Source: Burkholderiales bacterium (lineage in GTDB: Bacteria > Pseudomonadota > Gammaproteobacteria > Burkholderiales > Burkholderiaceae_C). From it: 34,484 nt of DNA. The notes under the pieces were generated by a model. The model was given only the letters and a program-made list of their open reading frames with translations. It ran no database searches and had not been told where the DNA came from. A program made the translations under genes and the position numbers. Location: positions 1-34,484 of the forward strand of contig RXJQ01000083.1 of the NCBI GenBank assembly GCA_003963115.1, in the 5' to 3' direction. Positions 8,239-16,999 of the stretch are shown one piece after another; the stretch's first letter is position 1, and each line of letters starts with the position of its first letter.

Positions 8239-9273
8239 TCAATCCACCTCTGTGGGAGAGGTGCACTCCGCGTTTTCAGGGCTGGCCGAGCAACGTGCCT
8301 TTTTGAGCAGATTCAATGTACGCTTGGCATACAGGCCTTGACGAGCGCCCACCAGGCGCCCCTCTTTCAAGGCCTCAACGTATGCAGGTAGCACGTCAGG
8401 CGCGACCTCGCTCCACACCTTCGGCGGGATGGCCGCCTCGGCACGCTGGATGTTCTGCATTTGCCGATCAAACTGTGAAAGCCAGAACTGCCTTGAGGCC
8501 TCGCCGAAGCCCGGGGGCAGCTTGTCGGCGTTGAACAGCATTTGAACAGTTGGGAACATGGCCGGCACGCGCACCACGGTACCTTGCGTGCCCATGCCCT
8601 TGGCGAGCTCGAAAGGCTTGTAGGTGATGGCAGGCAAGTGGATCATATCGACCATCCCATTGTTGAACTTGCTGCCAACGTTGGAGATGTCGACCGATAC
8701 GGCTTGTGCGCCAAGCTGCTGGATCAGGATAGCCTGCGGCTTGTCCTGATCAAACACACCAATGCGCTTGCCTGCGAGCTGATCAATGCGTGTCGCGGAT
8801 CGGTCTTTGAGCATGGGGTATGCGGCGCCGATTGGAAGGATGCCTCCCACCTCATTGCTCCCCTCACGCATCAATTTGGCAGCTTGCGGGCTGGAAAATG
8901 CAGCAATGACGCGGCGTAAAACCTCGTAGCTGGCAGCCATGTCGACTTTGCCTGCCCGCATCACCAAGGACGAGCCCATGCTGTCGATCGACCCGGAAAT
9001 GCCGTTGAACGGACGCACGCGAAAGCCTGAGGCCACCAGGCCGACACATTGCCCTGCACGGTAGTCCTCTACGGCAATCCGTTCGTCCGTGTAAGCACGC
9101 AGCTCGAAGGGCATGCCCAATCTGGCCATGTGCAGGCTTTGGTCAAGGATCAAGTTATAGACCTCACCTGACTTGCCCAGGATGTCCCACACGCAAAACA
9201 GGGGCTTCTCGGATTGCGCCTGAGCATTCAGCGTGAGCAGACTCAGGGTCAGCGCGATGGATTGCTTGATCAT
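8239..9273 (-). CDS. AdeT1/2-like putative solute-binding protein of an RND operon
   Basis: A secreted protein of 344 aa with a Sec signal (MIKQSIALTLSLLTLNAQA). It resembles the AdeT family described beside RND pumps in Acinetobacter: CVWDILGKSGEVY, AYTDERIAVEDYRAGQC, GAAYPMLKDRSA, GKRIGVFDQDKPQA, FNNGMVDMIHLPA and FWLSQFDRQMQ follow the family order, and a C-terminal cysteine pair (KKARCSASPENAEC) is kept. The fold is expected to be a periplasmic binding protein. The ATG at 9273 overlaps the RND permease stop (ATGA), so translation is coupled. AdeT was once linked to aminoglycoside efflux, but its mechanism is uncertain. Confidence 0.82.
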   Translation of the reverse strand: MIKQSIALTLSLLTLNAQAQSEKPLFCVWDILGKSGEVYNLILDQSLHMARLGMPFELRAYTDERIAVEDYRAGQCVGLVASGFRVRPFNGISGSIDSMGSSLVMRAGKVDMAASYEVLRRVIAAFSSPQAAKLMREGSNEVGGILPIGAAYPMLKDRSATRIDQLAGKRIGVFDQDKPQAILIQQLGAQAVSVDISNVGSKFNNGMVDMIHLPAITYKPFELAKGMGTQGTVVRVPAMFPTVQMLFNADKLPPGFGEASRQFWLSQFDRQMQNIQRAEAAIPPKVWSEVAPDVLPAYVEALKEGRLVGARQGLYAKRTLNLLKKARCSASPENAECTSPTEVD

Positions 9274-12200
9274 GCGGTCTCCTTGTTGGTGGGGCGTTGA
9301 ACCTTGAACCAGGCGGCATACAGCGCAGGCACGAACACCAGGGTCAGGGCTGTGGCGACCACCAGACCACCCATGATGGCAATCGCCATCGGGCCCCAGA
9401 AGACGCTGCGACTGAGGGGCACCATGGCCAGGATGGCTGCAGCGGCGGTCAGCACAACCGGTCGTGCCCGACGCACCGTGGCCTCGACGATGGCTTGCCA
9501 AGCAGGTGTGCCCTCCAGGATGTCGTGGTCGATCTGATCCACAAGGATCACCGCGTTGCGCATGATCATGCCGCCCAGGGCAATGACCCCAAGCAAAGCC
9601 ACGAAGCCGAACGGTGCGTGGAAGATCAGCAAAGCAGGCACGACACCGATGATGCCCAGCGGCGCTGTCATGAAAACCAGCCACATCCGCGAGAAACTTT
9701 GCAGCTGCACCATCAGCACAAAGAGCATCGCCAGGAACATGATGGGGAAGATGGCGAACAAGGCGACATTGGCTTTGCTGCTTTCCTCCACGGCGCCGCC
9801 GGCCTCGATGCGGTAACCAAGGGGTAGGCTTTTGCGGATGTCTGACAGCGTCGGCTCGATCTGGCCGGATGCATAGGGGCCCTGCACATCGTCGGCCAGG
9901 TCGGCCCTCACTGTGAGGGTTGTCTCGCGGTTGCGCCGCTGAATGACGGGCTCGTCAAAGTCAGCCTCTATGTGGGCAACCTGACTCAGCGCAACCGACT
10001 GCCCCTGCGGGCCAACCAGTTGTATGTCCTGCAGTCGCTCCAAATGCTGGCGCTCGTCTTGCCCGGCACGGACGACGACATCGACCAGTTCTTCGCCTCG
10101 CCGCATCTGGGTAACGGGAGCACCTTGCAAAGTGGTCTGAATGAGCTGCGCCACATCGGTGCTGGAAAGGCCGAGATGAGCAACCTGCTCCTGGTCTACC
10201 TTGACACGCTGCACGCGCACCTGCTCGCCCCAGTCCAGCTGAGGATCGCGGATCAAGGGGCTTTTGGCCATCTCTGTGCGAACGCGCTCGGCGATGCGCC
10301 GCACCTCGTGGGTGTTTGGGCCGATCACGCGAAATTGAACCGGGAAGCCCACCGGCGGGCCGAACTCCAGCCGGGCCACGCGGCCTCGCAGGCTGGGGAA
10401 CTGCTCATTGGTCTTGAACAGTTGGAGCAAGCGGCTTCGCACCGCTTCGCGTGCGCTCAGGTCCCGGGTCATGATCACGAACTGGGCATAGCCTGGGTTG
10501 GGCAGCTCAGGAGACAGCGACAGGTAAAAGCGCGGCGAGCCTGCACCGGTGTAGGCGGTGAAATGCTGAATGTCAACATCCGCCTTGAGCAGCTTTTCAA
10601 GCTTTTGCACTTCAGCTTGAGTGGCTCGAAAGGACGCGCCTTCTCGCAGCCTCAATTCGACCAGCAACTCGGGCCGCGAGGCAGTGGGGAAGAATTGCTG
10701 CTGCACCAGGCCCATGCCAGCCCCGGCCACCAGGAAGGCCACTGCTGTGCAGGTGATCACGGCCCAGCGGTGCGCCACGGCCGCGTCCACCCATCGCCTC
10801 AATCGTGTGTAGATAGGCCGGTCATAGGGGTTGTGCTGACCCTGGTGCATGTGTGCGGGCAGCAGCTTCACACCCAGGTAAGGCGTGAATACGACGGCCA
10901 CGACCCACGACACCATCAAGGCCAGGCCCACGATCCAGAAAATGCCACCGGCATACTCGCCCGATGTGGACTTGGCAAAGCCCACCGGCATGAAACCTGC
11001 GACCGTGACCAAGGTGCCTGTGAGCATGGGGAAGGCCGTCGACGTATAGGCGAAGGTCGCGGCGCGAACACGGTCCCAGCCTTGCTCCATCTTCACCACC
11101 ATCATCTCGACAGCGATGATGGCGTCGTCTACCAGCAGGCCCAAGGCGATGATCAAGGCACCCAGCGAGATGCGATCCAGGCTCCAGTCCATCGCGTACA
11201 TGACGATGGCCACGAGCCCCAGCACCAGCGGGATCGAGGCCGCCACGACGATGCCCGTGCGCCAGCCCAGGAAGGCAAAGCACACGGCCAGCACGATGGC
11301 CAGCGCTTCGAGGAAGGAGCGCTCGAACTCCCATACCGATGACTTGACCACGCTGGGCTGATCCGCGTACTGGCTCACCGTGATGCCAGCGGGCAGCTCT
11401 GAGCGCACCTCGGCCATTTTCTTGGCCAGCGCCTCACCCAGCTTCTGGATATTGGCCTGGCGCATCATGGTCACGCCAATCGCCAGTGCTGGCTGCCCCT
11501 GGTGACGGATGGTGAAGGCGGGTGGGTCTTCATAGCCTGGTTGGACCGTTGCGATGTCGCCCAGGCGAAGCACCTTGCCGCCTGCGGGTAGCTGCACATC
11601 ACGGACATCTTGCAAGGAGCCAAAGCCACCGGACACCAGTACATGAACGCGGTCTTCCGATGTTTCCTGAAACCCAGATGGCGTGACCTGGTTCTGGCGA
11701 GCCAGGGCTTGAATGATCAACTGTGGTGAGACCCCCAGGGCAGCCAGCTTCTGGCTGGAGAAGTTCACGAAGACCTGCTGCTTTTGCTTACCCAGCACGT
11801 TCACCTTGGCCACATCCGGTACCGTCTGCAGGCGGCGCTTGATGAGCTCGGCCACTTCCTGCAATTCCGCCGTGCCAAGGTCTGAGGACTGCACCGCATA
11901 CAGCGTGGTGTAAACGTCGGTGAACTCGTCATTGAAAAAGGGGCCTCGGACGTCAGGTGGCAACTGGTCGCGTATATCGCCAACCTTCTTGCGAGCCTGG
12001 TACCAAATGGCGTCGAGTTCTGCCTTGGACAAACGGCCTTTCATCCACAGCGTCAGTCCACCATAACCTTGTCTTGAAAAGCTGCGGATGTTGTCGACGC
12101 CACCGATGTCCTGCAATGCTTGCTCGATGGGGTTGATCAGGTGATCGTGGACCTCGCGCGTGGTGGCGCCTGGCCAGCCCACGACGATGGTCATGGATGG

Positions 12201-12338
12201 CACGTTGAACTGGGGATCCTCGGACTGCCCCAGCCGGGTGAATGAGAACGCCCCGGCCAGCAGCGTGGCCAAGATCAGAAAGAGCACCATCGATGGATGC
12301 CGAACCGCCCATTCCGACAGGTTGAACGAGCGCATCAA
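9270..12338 (-). CDS. RND efflux permease (HAE1/AcrB-like)
   Basis: A 1022-aa inner-membrane pump of the resistance-nodulation-division superfamily. The start (NLSEWAVRHPSMVLFLILATLLAG) is the first membrane span. The proton-relay pair is visible in LIIALGLLVDDAIIAVEMM (span 4, near residue 400). The second half repeats the topology with FPIMFLAMLFVLMVQLQS and GGMIMRNAVILVDQI. The periplasmic porter-domain motif GYGGLTLWMKG is present. It should form a trimer that works with the adaptor and outer-membrane factor encoded immediately upstream; both junctions are 4-bp overlaps. The substrate range is unknown. Confidence 0.93.
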   Translation of the reverse strand: MMRSFNLSEWAVRHPSMVLFLILATLLAGAFSFTRLGQSEDPQFNVPSMTIVVGWPGATTREVHDHLINPIEQALQDIGGVDNIRSFSRQGYGGLTLWMKGRLSKAELDAIWYQARKKVGDIRDQLPPDVRGPFFNDEFTDVYTTLYAVQSSDLGTAELQEVAELIKRRLQTVPDVAKVNVLGKQKQQVFVNFSSQKLAALGVSPQLIIQALARQNQVTPSGFQETSEDRVHVLVSGGFGSLQDVRDVQLPAGGKVLRLGDIATVQPGYEDPPAFTIRHQGQPALAIGVTMMRQANIQKLGEALAKKMAEVRSELPAGITVSQYADQPSVVKSSVWEFERSFLEALAIVLAVCFAFLGWRTGIVVAASIPLVLGLVAIVMYAMDWSLDRISLGALIIALGLLVDDAIIAVEMMVVKMEQGWDRVRAATFAYTSTAFPMLTGTLVTVAGFMPVGFAKSTSGEYAGGIFWIVGLALMVSWVVAVVFTPYLGVKLLPAHMHQGQHNPYDRPIYTRLRRWVDAAVAHRWAVITCTAVAFLVAGAGMGLVQQQFFPTASRPELLVELRLREGASFRATQAEVQKLEKLLKADVDIQHFTAYTGAGSPRFYLSLSPELPNPGYAQFVIMTRDLSAREAVRSRLLQLFKTNEQFPSLRGRVARLEFGPPVGFPVQFRVIGPNTHEVRRIAERVRTEMAKSPLIRDPQLDWGEQVRVQRVKVDQEQVAHLGLSSTDVAQLIQTTLQGAPVTQMRRGEELVDVVVRAGQDERQHLERLQDIQLVGPQGQSVALSQVAHIEADFDEPVIQRRNRETTLTVRADLADDVQGPYASGQIEPTLSDIRKSLPLGYRIEAGGAVEESSKANVALFAIFPIMFLAMLFVLMVQLQSFSRMWLVFMTAPLGIIGVVPALLIFHAPFGFVALLGVIALGGMIMRNAVILVDQIDHDILEGTPAWQAIVEATVRRARPVVLTAAAAILAMVPLSRSVFWGPMAIAIMGGLVVATALTLVFVPALYAAWFKVQRPTNKETA

Positions 12339-13471
12339 ATGCCGCCTTCCTTCGACGTGTTCAGATCAAGGTGCGTGCCGGTGCGCTCACGGGTGGCCAC
12401 GGCTACGCCCATCACCAGCTTCTGTGCGCCAGCCGACACCACTTGGGTGCCGTCCTTCAGGCCTGCGACGACGACGCCATCGGTGATGTAACCCAGCACC
12501 GTGACGTCTTGCTTCTCGAGTTGTCCCTGAGGGCCCGAGACACGCCATACATAAGGTGCGCCATCGCGCTTGACCAGGGCACCGGTAGGCAGTGCCACTG
12601 TTGATCCTGCTGCGCTTTGCCGCCAATGCACTTCAGCTGTCTGTCCCCAGCGCAGCAAGGCACGCCATTTGGCCGCGCCGGATTCGAGCGCGTAGCGCAC
12701 CTTCACCTGACGCCCAGGGCCCAAGCCAACGGGCGAAACCTCGCGCACTTTCAAGGGAAGTGCTGGCAAGTCCTTCATGCCTGGCACGATCAGCGTTGCC
12801 GTCGAGTCCTTGATCTGCGGCACCTGGTCCTCGGAGATAAAGGCTTCTGCTTCGATCTCGCCAGCGCGTGCCAGCATCAACATGGGCTGCCCTTCGGCGA
12901 TCACCTGGCCCGTATCGGCCATGAGCTGTGTGACCACACCATCGAAGGGCGCCTTGAGGTCCGCATGCTGGACCCGGTTTTGCGCAAGCTGCTCGCCCTG
13001 GTGTGCCGCTTCGAGCCTGGCCTGGGCTGCCCGGACTCTGGTGTGTTGGCGCTCTAGCTCGGCTGCTGGTGCGGAGCCGTCTACGCTCAAGCGCGAGAGC
13101 CTGGCCTCATCCAGTTTCAGTTGCTGGAGCTCGGCCTCTGCGCCACTGACCTGTTGGCGTGCAGACTGCCATCCAGTGAGCAGGTCATCTGTGGCCAATT
13201 GGGCCATGGTCTGCCCGGCCTTCACGCTCTGGCCGGTTTCGACAAGGCGCATCGTGATGCGGCCTCCCACTCGAAACCCCACTGCACTTTCGATTCGCGG
13301 TTGCAGCACGGCCGGGAAAACGCGCGCAGTTTGTGCCGACTCCGAGTGGACAGTGGTGACCCAGACAAGCGGTTTGCCTTCAGGTGCCGCTGCGTGTTGT
13401 TGGCATGCGCTCAGCGCCAGGAGGGGTGCAGCCCAGCTGGCGTGCAGGCACAGTGATTTGAGCTGCTTCAT
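12335..13471 (-). CDS. RND periplasmic adaptor (membrane fusion protein)
   Basis: A 378-aa adaptor that bridges the inner-membrane pump and the outer-membrane channel. A lipoprotein signal ends in the lipobox LSAC, with Cys23 the lipidation site. The barrel-sandwich halves (VGFRVGGRITMRLVETGQSVKAGQ and ADLKAPFDGVVTQLMADTGQVIAEGQ) flank a coiled-coil hairpin (QSARQQVSGAEAELQQLKLDEARLSRL), the normal order for the family. The beta-barrel and membrane-proximal domains follow. It overlaps the permease start by 4 bp and is itself overlapped by the outer-membrane factor gene. Confidence 0.92.
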   Translation of the reverse strand: MKQLKSLCLHASWAAPLLALSACQQHAAAPEGKPLVWVTTVHSESAQTARVFPAVLQPRIESAVGFRVGGRITMRLVETGQSVKAGQTMAQLATDDLLTGWQSARQQVSGAEAELQQLKLDEARLSRLSVDGSAPAAELERQHTRVRAAQARLEAAHQGEQLAQNRVQHADLKAPFDGVVTQLMADTGQVIAEGQPMLMLARAGEIEAEAFISEDQVPQIKDSTATLIVPGMKDLPALPLKVREVSPVGLGPGRQVKVRYALESGAAKWRALLRWGQTAEVHWRQSAAGSTVALPTGALVKRDGAPYVWRVSGPQGQLEKQDVTVLGYITDGVVVAGLKDGTQVVSAGAQKLVMGVAVATRERTGTHLDLNTSKEGGI

Positions 13472-14934
13472 GGTCGAGCCTCTTTTTGAGCAATGTCCAA
13501 GTTGTGCGAGGGGGCGCTTCGCCAGCCACCGCCTAATGCCTGGTGCAATTGGATGAGGGCCAGCCTGGCGGACTCTTGCGAGTCGATGGCATTCAGGGCG
13601 CTAGACACATGGGCTTGCTCAAGGGCCACTCGATCCAACGCGCTGATCTGCCCCTCGTCAAAGAGACGCTGACCTCTTGTCGCCGCCTCTTTGCGAGCCT
13701 CCACCGCACGGTCAAGTTCGTTGACGCGGTCACGCGATTGATGAAACTGGGCCAGCGCCGATTCGACGTCGTCCGCCGCTTGGCGAATGGCCTGCTCGTA
13801 GCGCAGCTCCGCTCGCTGTGCGGTCGCATCCTGGATGTCAATGCCGGCCTGGACACGCCCCGCGTTGAAAATGGGCAGCGCAAAGGCCAAGGTTGTCTCG
13901 TTGAAACCGACGGGTGCGAGGGCCAGGCCGTTGAGCCTCAGGTCCTGGCGGCCTGTCAATAGGCTCAAGAAGAAGCGGGGCAGCAAGTCTGTATTGGCCG
14001 AGTCCAGCCTGGCGAGTTCAGCGCGCCAGGTCGCCCTTGCAGCAATGATGTCGGGGCGGCGCGCCAGCAATTCAATGGGCTGCCCGGTGGGCGTCGGCCC
14101 GGGCACGTGCCAAGGTACTGTTGTGTCGTTGACCTGAGCCAGGAAACGCCCGACCTCCTCGGGGGTCGAGCTCGTCAGCCTGGCCAAGTGCGAACGCGTG
14201 ACCGACTGCAAGCTCAACAATGCAGGGCGCTGGGCCTGCAGCTCTTGCAGCTGTGCGCGACCCGCTTCGACCTGCACGGCAGAGATCTCGCCCTCCCTAG
14301 CTTGATGCTCGATGAGGGTTTGCGATGCGGCTTGCAGCGCGATGAGGTGATCCAACAGCGCGAGTTTGCGTACAGCTCCAACATTCAGGACGAACTGGCG
14401 TGCGACCTCTGAGATGAGCATCAACCTTGCACCAGCAACACCTGCTTCGCTGCTCAGGACGTCTTGCTGCGCGGCATCGGCTGCAGATTGGTTACGCCCG
14501 AATAGGTCAGGCTCCCAGTCGAGCTCCAACGAGGCTTGCCATACACGCGTGTCGGGACGCCCTTGCTTGATCGCCTGAGGCAGTCCGGAACGCTTGTTGT
14601 CATATGCCCCGTTCAGCCCAAAGGAAGGCAACAAGGCCGCCTCGCGCGCGCGCAGTCCCGCCCGTGCTTCCCTTACGCGTGTGAGGGCCACGGCGATGTC
14701 GGTGTTGCCGCGCAAGCCTTGCTCAACCAGGTTGTGCAAAGGCTCACCGCCGATTTCCCTCCACCAGGCACCGTCCTCAAAGTGCGCGCCTTCTGAGCCA
14801 GGGACCAGTGCGGGCATCAATTGCGGGTTGGCAAGCAGCATGGCCGGGCGATCGACCACTGGCGCGTGCGTGCACGCCGCAAGGCTTGCAAGCGCCATGA
14901 GCAGCAGGCAACGCCATGATATTCGCCTGCTCAT
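13468..14934 (-). CDS. Outer-membrane efflux factor (TolC/NodT-like lipoprotein)
   Basis: A 488-aa channel subunit expected to trimerise in the outer membrane. The lipoprotein signal MSRRISWRCLLLMALASLAAC puts the lipid on Cys21. Two similar halves of long helices (around 150-200 and 360-430) carry the usual EARAGLRAREAALLPSFGL and ARRPDIIAARATWRAELARL motifs. The ATG at 14934 is chosen because the lipoprotein signal begins there and because it overlaps the SDR stop (ATGA). The same frame stays open far upstream only as a shadow of the SDR gene. Confidence 0.9.
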   Translation of the reverse strand: MSRRISWRCLLLMALASLAACTHAPVVDRPAMLLANPQLMPALVPGSEGAHFEDGAWWREIGGEPLHNLVEQGLRGNTDIAVALTRVREARAGLRAREAALLPSFGLNGAYDNKRSGLPQAIKQGRPDTRVWQASLELDWEPDLFGRNQSAADAAQQDVLSSEAGVAGARLMLISEVARQFVLNVGAVRKLALLDHLIALQAASQTLIEHQAREGEISAVQVEAGRAQLQELQAQRPALLSLQSVTRSHLARLTSSTPEEVGRFLAQVNDTTVPWHVPGPTPTGQPIELLARRPDIIAARATWRAELARLDSANTDLLPRFFLSLLTGRQDLRLNGLALAPVGFNETTLAFALPIFNAGRVQAGIDIQDATAQRAELRYEQAIRQAADDVESALAQFHQSRDRVNELDRAVEARKEAATRGQRLFDEGQISALDRVALEQAHVSSALNAIDSQESARLALIQLHQALGGGWRSAPSHNLDIAQKEARP

Positions 14935-15785
14935 TGGGAGCCCCTTTTGGCATCCCGCCCCCGCTTGATCAAATCCTGTCCCAGCCGAGGCGTGACCTGA
15001 TGTGCGGTCATGCTTCGCATGATCTGCCCCATGATGCGCACCCGCAGAAAACGCGGTGCCGTCGACAAGGACCAGCCCAGGAACTTGGACAACCAGCCCG
15101 GTCGAACAGTGCCCTTGCGCCCGAGGGCCGTGAGGGTATCCCGCGCAACAACATCGGGCGTTGTGGCCTGAGCCATCTGCATGTCGGCGCGCTGCGCAAA
15201 TCCGGTATGAACAGGGCCCGGCGCGCACGCGATGACGTCGATCCCGAGAGGCTGCCATTCCACCCTCAGGCCCTCCGCCAGTGTCTGGACAAAGGCTTTG
15301 GTGGCAGCGTAGTTGGCAGACAGCGGTGCACCCTGAAACCCCAGCAGAGATCCGAACAGCACCATGCCACCGCCACCGCGAATACGGAGTCGGTTACCGA
15401 AGTGCCAGGCTTGCTCCAGGACTGCCCTGCAGTTGACCTGCAGCATCTGGATCTCGTGGTCAGGAGCATGTGACAGGAACTCGCCCGACGTGCCAAAGCC
15501 GGCAGCGGCCACCACAAGCCCGACGTCGAGCTCCTTGGTCTCGGCAAACAGGGACACATTGCCTTGGGGCAGCGACAGATCGCTCACCACGACACGCACG
15601 TCAATGGCGTGCTCTTTACGCAGTTGATCCGCCAATCGCGTCAGGATGTCCTGTCTGCGTGCCACCAGAACGATGTTCAGCCCTTGCGCAGCCAGGTGCT
15701 CCGCAAAAGCCTTACCGATGCCATCGGACGCGCCCGTGACCACGACCCATGGACCAAACTTCTTTTGAAAAGCACCGTCAGACAT
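14931..15785 (-). CDS. Short-chain dehydrogenase/reductase (classical SDR)
   Basis: An NAD(P)-dependent oxidoreductase. The cofactor motif is TGASDGIG (residues about 18-25), followed by the Ser of FGSLLGF and the catalytic pair in YAATK. The substrate-side motif CAPGPVHTGF follows, and the AAAGFG turn replaces the usual NNAG. A basic, hydrophobic C-terminal tail (LSKFLGWSLSTAPRFLRVRI) might touch the membrane. The start at 15785 (MSDGAFQKKFGPW) is preceded by a GGTGGGG stretch; an earlier in-frame start at 15815 lies on the operator. It is the first gene of the export operon and could chemically modify the exported compound; that role is inferred. Confidence 0.87.
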   Translation of the reverse strand: MSDGAFQKKFGPWVVVTGASDGIGKAFAEHLAAQGLNIVLVARRQDILTRLADQLRKEHAIDVRVVVSDLSLPQGNVSLFAETKELDVGLVVAAAGFGTSGEFLSHAPDHEIQMLQVNCRAVLEQAWHFGNRLRIRGGGGMVLFGSLLGFQGAPLSANYAATKAFVQTLAEGLRVEWQPLGIDVIACAPGPVHTGFAQRADMQMAQATTPDVVARDTLTALGRKGTVRPGWLSKFLGWSLSTAPRFLRVRIMGQIMRSMTAHQVTPRLGQDLIKRGRDAKRGSQ

Positions 15786-15801
15786 ACACGCACCCCACCA
15801 A

Positions 15802-15850
15802 GTTGACACTGTCAACGTATTATGGGGTTACAGGTAGACGCTGTCAACCT
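15802..15850 (-). promoter_or_regulatory. Sigma-70 promoter with two palindromic operators for the export operon
   Basis: On the minus strand the -35 box TTGACA (15842-15847) and the -10 box CATAAT (15819-15824) are 17 bp apart, a near-consensus promoter. A perfect 15-bp palindrome, GTTGACACTGTCAAC (15802-15816), sits just downstream of the -10 box. A related 19-bp imperfect palindrome (15832-15850, GGTnGAC...GTCnACC) covers the -35 box. Centres are 32 bp apart, about three helical turns. A repressor bound here would block transcription. The TetR protein at 6252 is a candidate. Confidence 0.8.
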
Positions 15851-15928
15851 GACGCAAAATCAGATGCGTGATGGGGAGCGCGCTTTTTGAAGTTCTTGGC
15901 TCGGCACACCCGTCAGCCGGGCTGCTGC

Positions 15929-16999
15929 TTAGCTGGTAGCAAGTGAAAGCGGATCGGCATGTGCATCGGACAGAACCTCTGTGTAACGACCGAGCGTCTG
16001 GGCTTCACGCGTCATCCATGTCCGACCTGATTCAGTGCAGGGTGTTGACAGGCCCCACGACAATTCAGGCTCAAGGGTGTCCACCGCGTAGTGGCGGAGC
16101 ATTTCCCGGCCATGTATCTCCAACGTCTGCCGGACTCTTGTCAGATGGGCAAGGTGTGCAGGAACGGATACGGGCAGATCAGGCGCCTGACCGGCGTCTC
16201 CCACCCAGCTCAGTCCGTCTGTGGGGCACAGCAGGTGGCCTACGCGATCCGGCCGTGTGGACCACAGCACAGTGTGCTGCCGCCCATTCCATGTCGCGAC
16301 AGAGGTTTCGAAGTCGAACAAGGCAGCCAACTGATCCGGGGCTTGACGGTCCTGAGCCTGCAGCCCCGTGACGCGATCACGCAGTGTCATGCCCTGTTGC
16401 CGATGTACATCCGGGCGAGGATGTCCCAGTACCAGCGCGGCGTGGTCTCCGCAGACGATCCAACCTCCGCCCATATGCGTCACTTCGCCGGTGAGGGCGT
16501 CCTGCTCACACAAGAGATGCAAGCCGATCAAGGGACCTGGCGCACTTGGTTGAAGTCGCCAATCCTCGACGTAGGCACCACTGTCGCAGAACTCGATCAT
16601 GCATTGGCCCACGCGGTGGAGAATGGCTGGTTCGGGCCAGCGGTCATGCCATTGCAAGATGGCATCGGGCTGATGCCAGGTCAAGCGCTTGCCATCCCAG
16701 GTGGCGGGCGCTTTCCACCCCTCGAAGTCGGCCCAGCGGGACCATGACTCTGCGTGAATGTCTGCATGACGGCCTTGCGTCAGTGCCATGCCCTGTGCAG
16801 TCGAAGCTTGATCGCGACGCCTGGGCAGACGCAGGTCGATCGTGAAATTGCGGCTTTGGAGCCAGCAGACATGCGTGTGGACATCGGTCAGGCCATCGGC
16901 GAAGCTGATGCTGTAGCGTTTGAACCAGCCCAGCATCCAGTCCGGCACACCATGATCGGGGCGCCAGGCATGGCGCGTCAGCAGATCTTGCAGGTTCAT
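15929..16999 (-). CDS. Hypothetical protein, 356 aa, coupled to the 2OG oxygenase
   Basis: Function not recognised. The chosen ATG (MNLQDLLTRHAWRPDHGVPDW) overlaps the oxygenase stop by an ATGA, so the two are translated together. The protein is soluble, Trp- and His-rich, and looks like an all-beta fold of repeated short strands (VCWLQSRNFTIDLRLP, AILQWHDRWPE, GGGWIVCGDH). There is no signal peptide or membrane span. The pairing with an isopenicillin-synthase-like oxygenase and a nearby substrate-binding protein suggests a role in a small-molecule pathway, which is inference only. Confidence 0.65.
   Translation of the reverse strand: MNLQDLLTRHAWRPDHGVPDWMLGWFKRYSISFADGLTDVHTHVCWLQSRNFTIDLRLPRRRDQASTAQGMALTQGRHADIHAESWSRWADFEGWKAPATWDGKRLTWHQPDAILQWHDRWPEPAILHRVGQCMIEFCDSGAYVEDWRLQPSAPGPLIGLHLLCEQDALTGEVTHMGGGWIVCGDHAALVLGHPRPDVHRQQGMTLRDRVTGLQAQDRQAPDQLAALFDFETSVATWNGRQHTVLWSTRPDRVGHLLCPTDGLSWVGDAGQAPDLPVSVPAHLAHLTRVRQTLEIHGREMLRHYAVDTLEPELSWGLSTPCTESGRTWMTREAQTLGRYTEVLSDAHADPLSLATS

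Noticed and set aside
9274..9684. N-terminal extension of the AdeT-like frame
   Set aside because: It overlaps the permease 3' end in another frame, and the Sec signal starts at 9273.
9297..11342. Long + strand frames (up to 456 aa) opposite the RND permease gene
   Set aside because: They are antisense to a full-length RND pump with intact motifs, lack ribosome-binding sites and have His/Gln/Gly-rich shadow composition typical of GC-rich genes.
14935..15258. N-terminal extension of the outer-membrane factor frame
   Set aside because: The added 108 residues only shadow the SDR gene, and a lipoprotein signal begins precisely at 14934.
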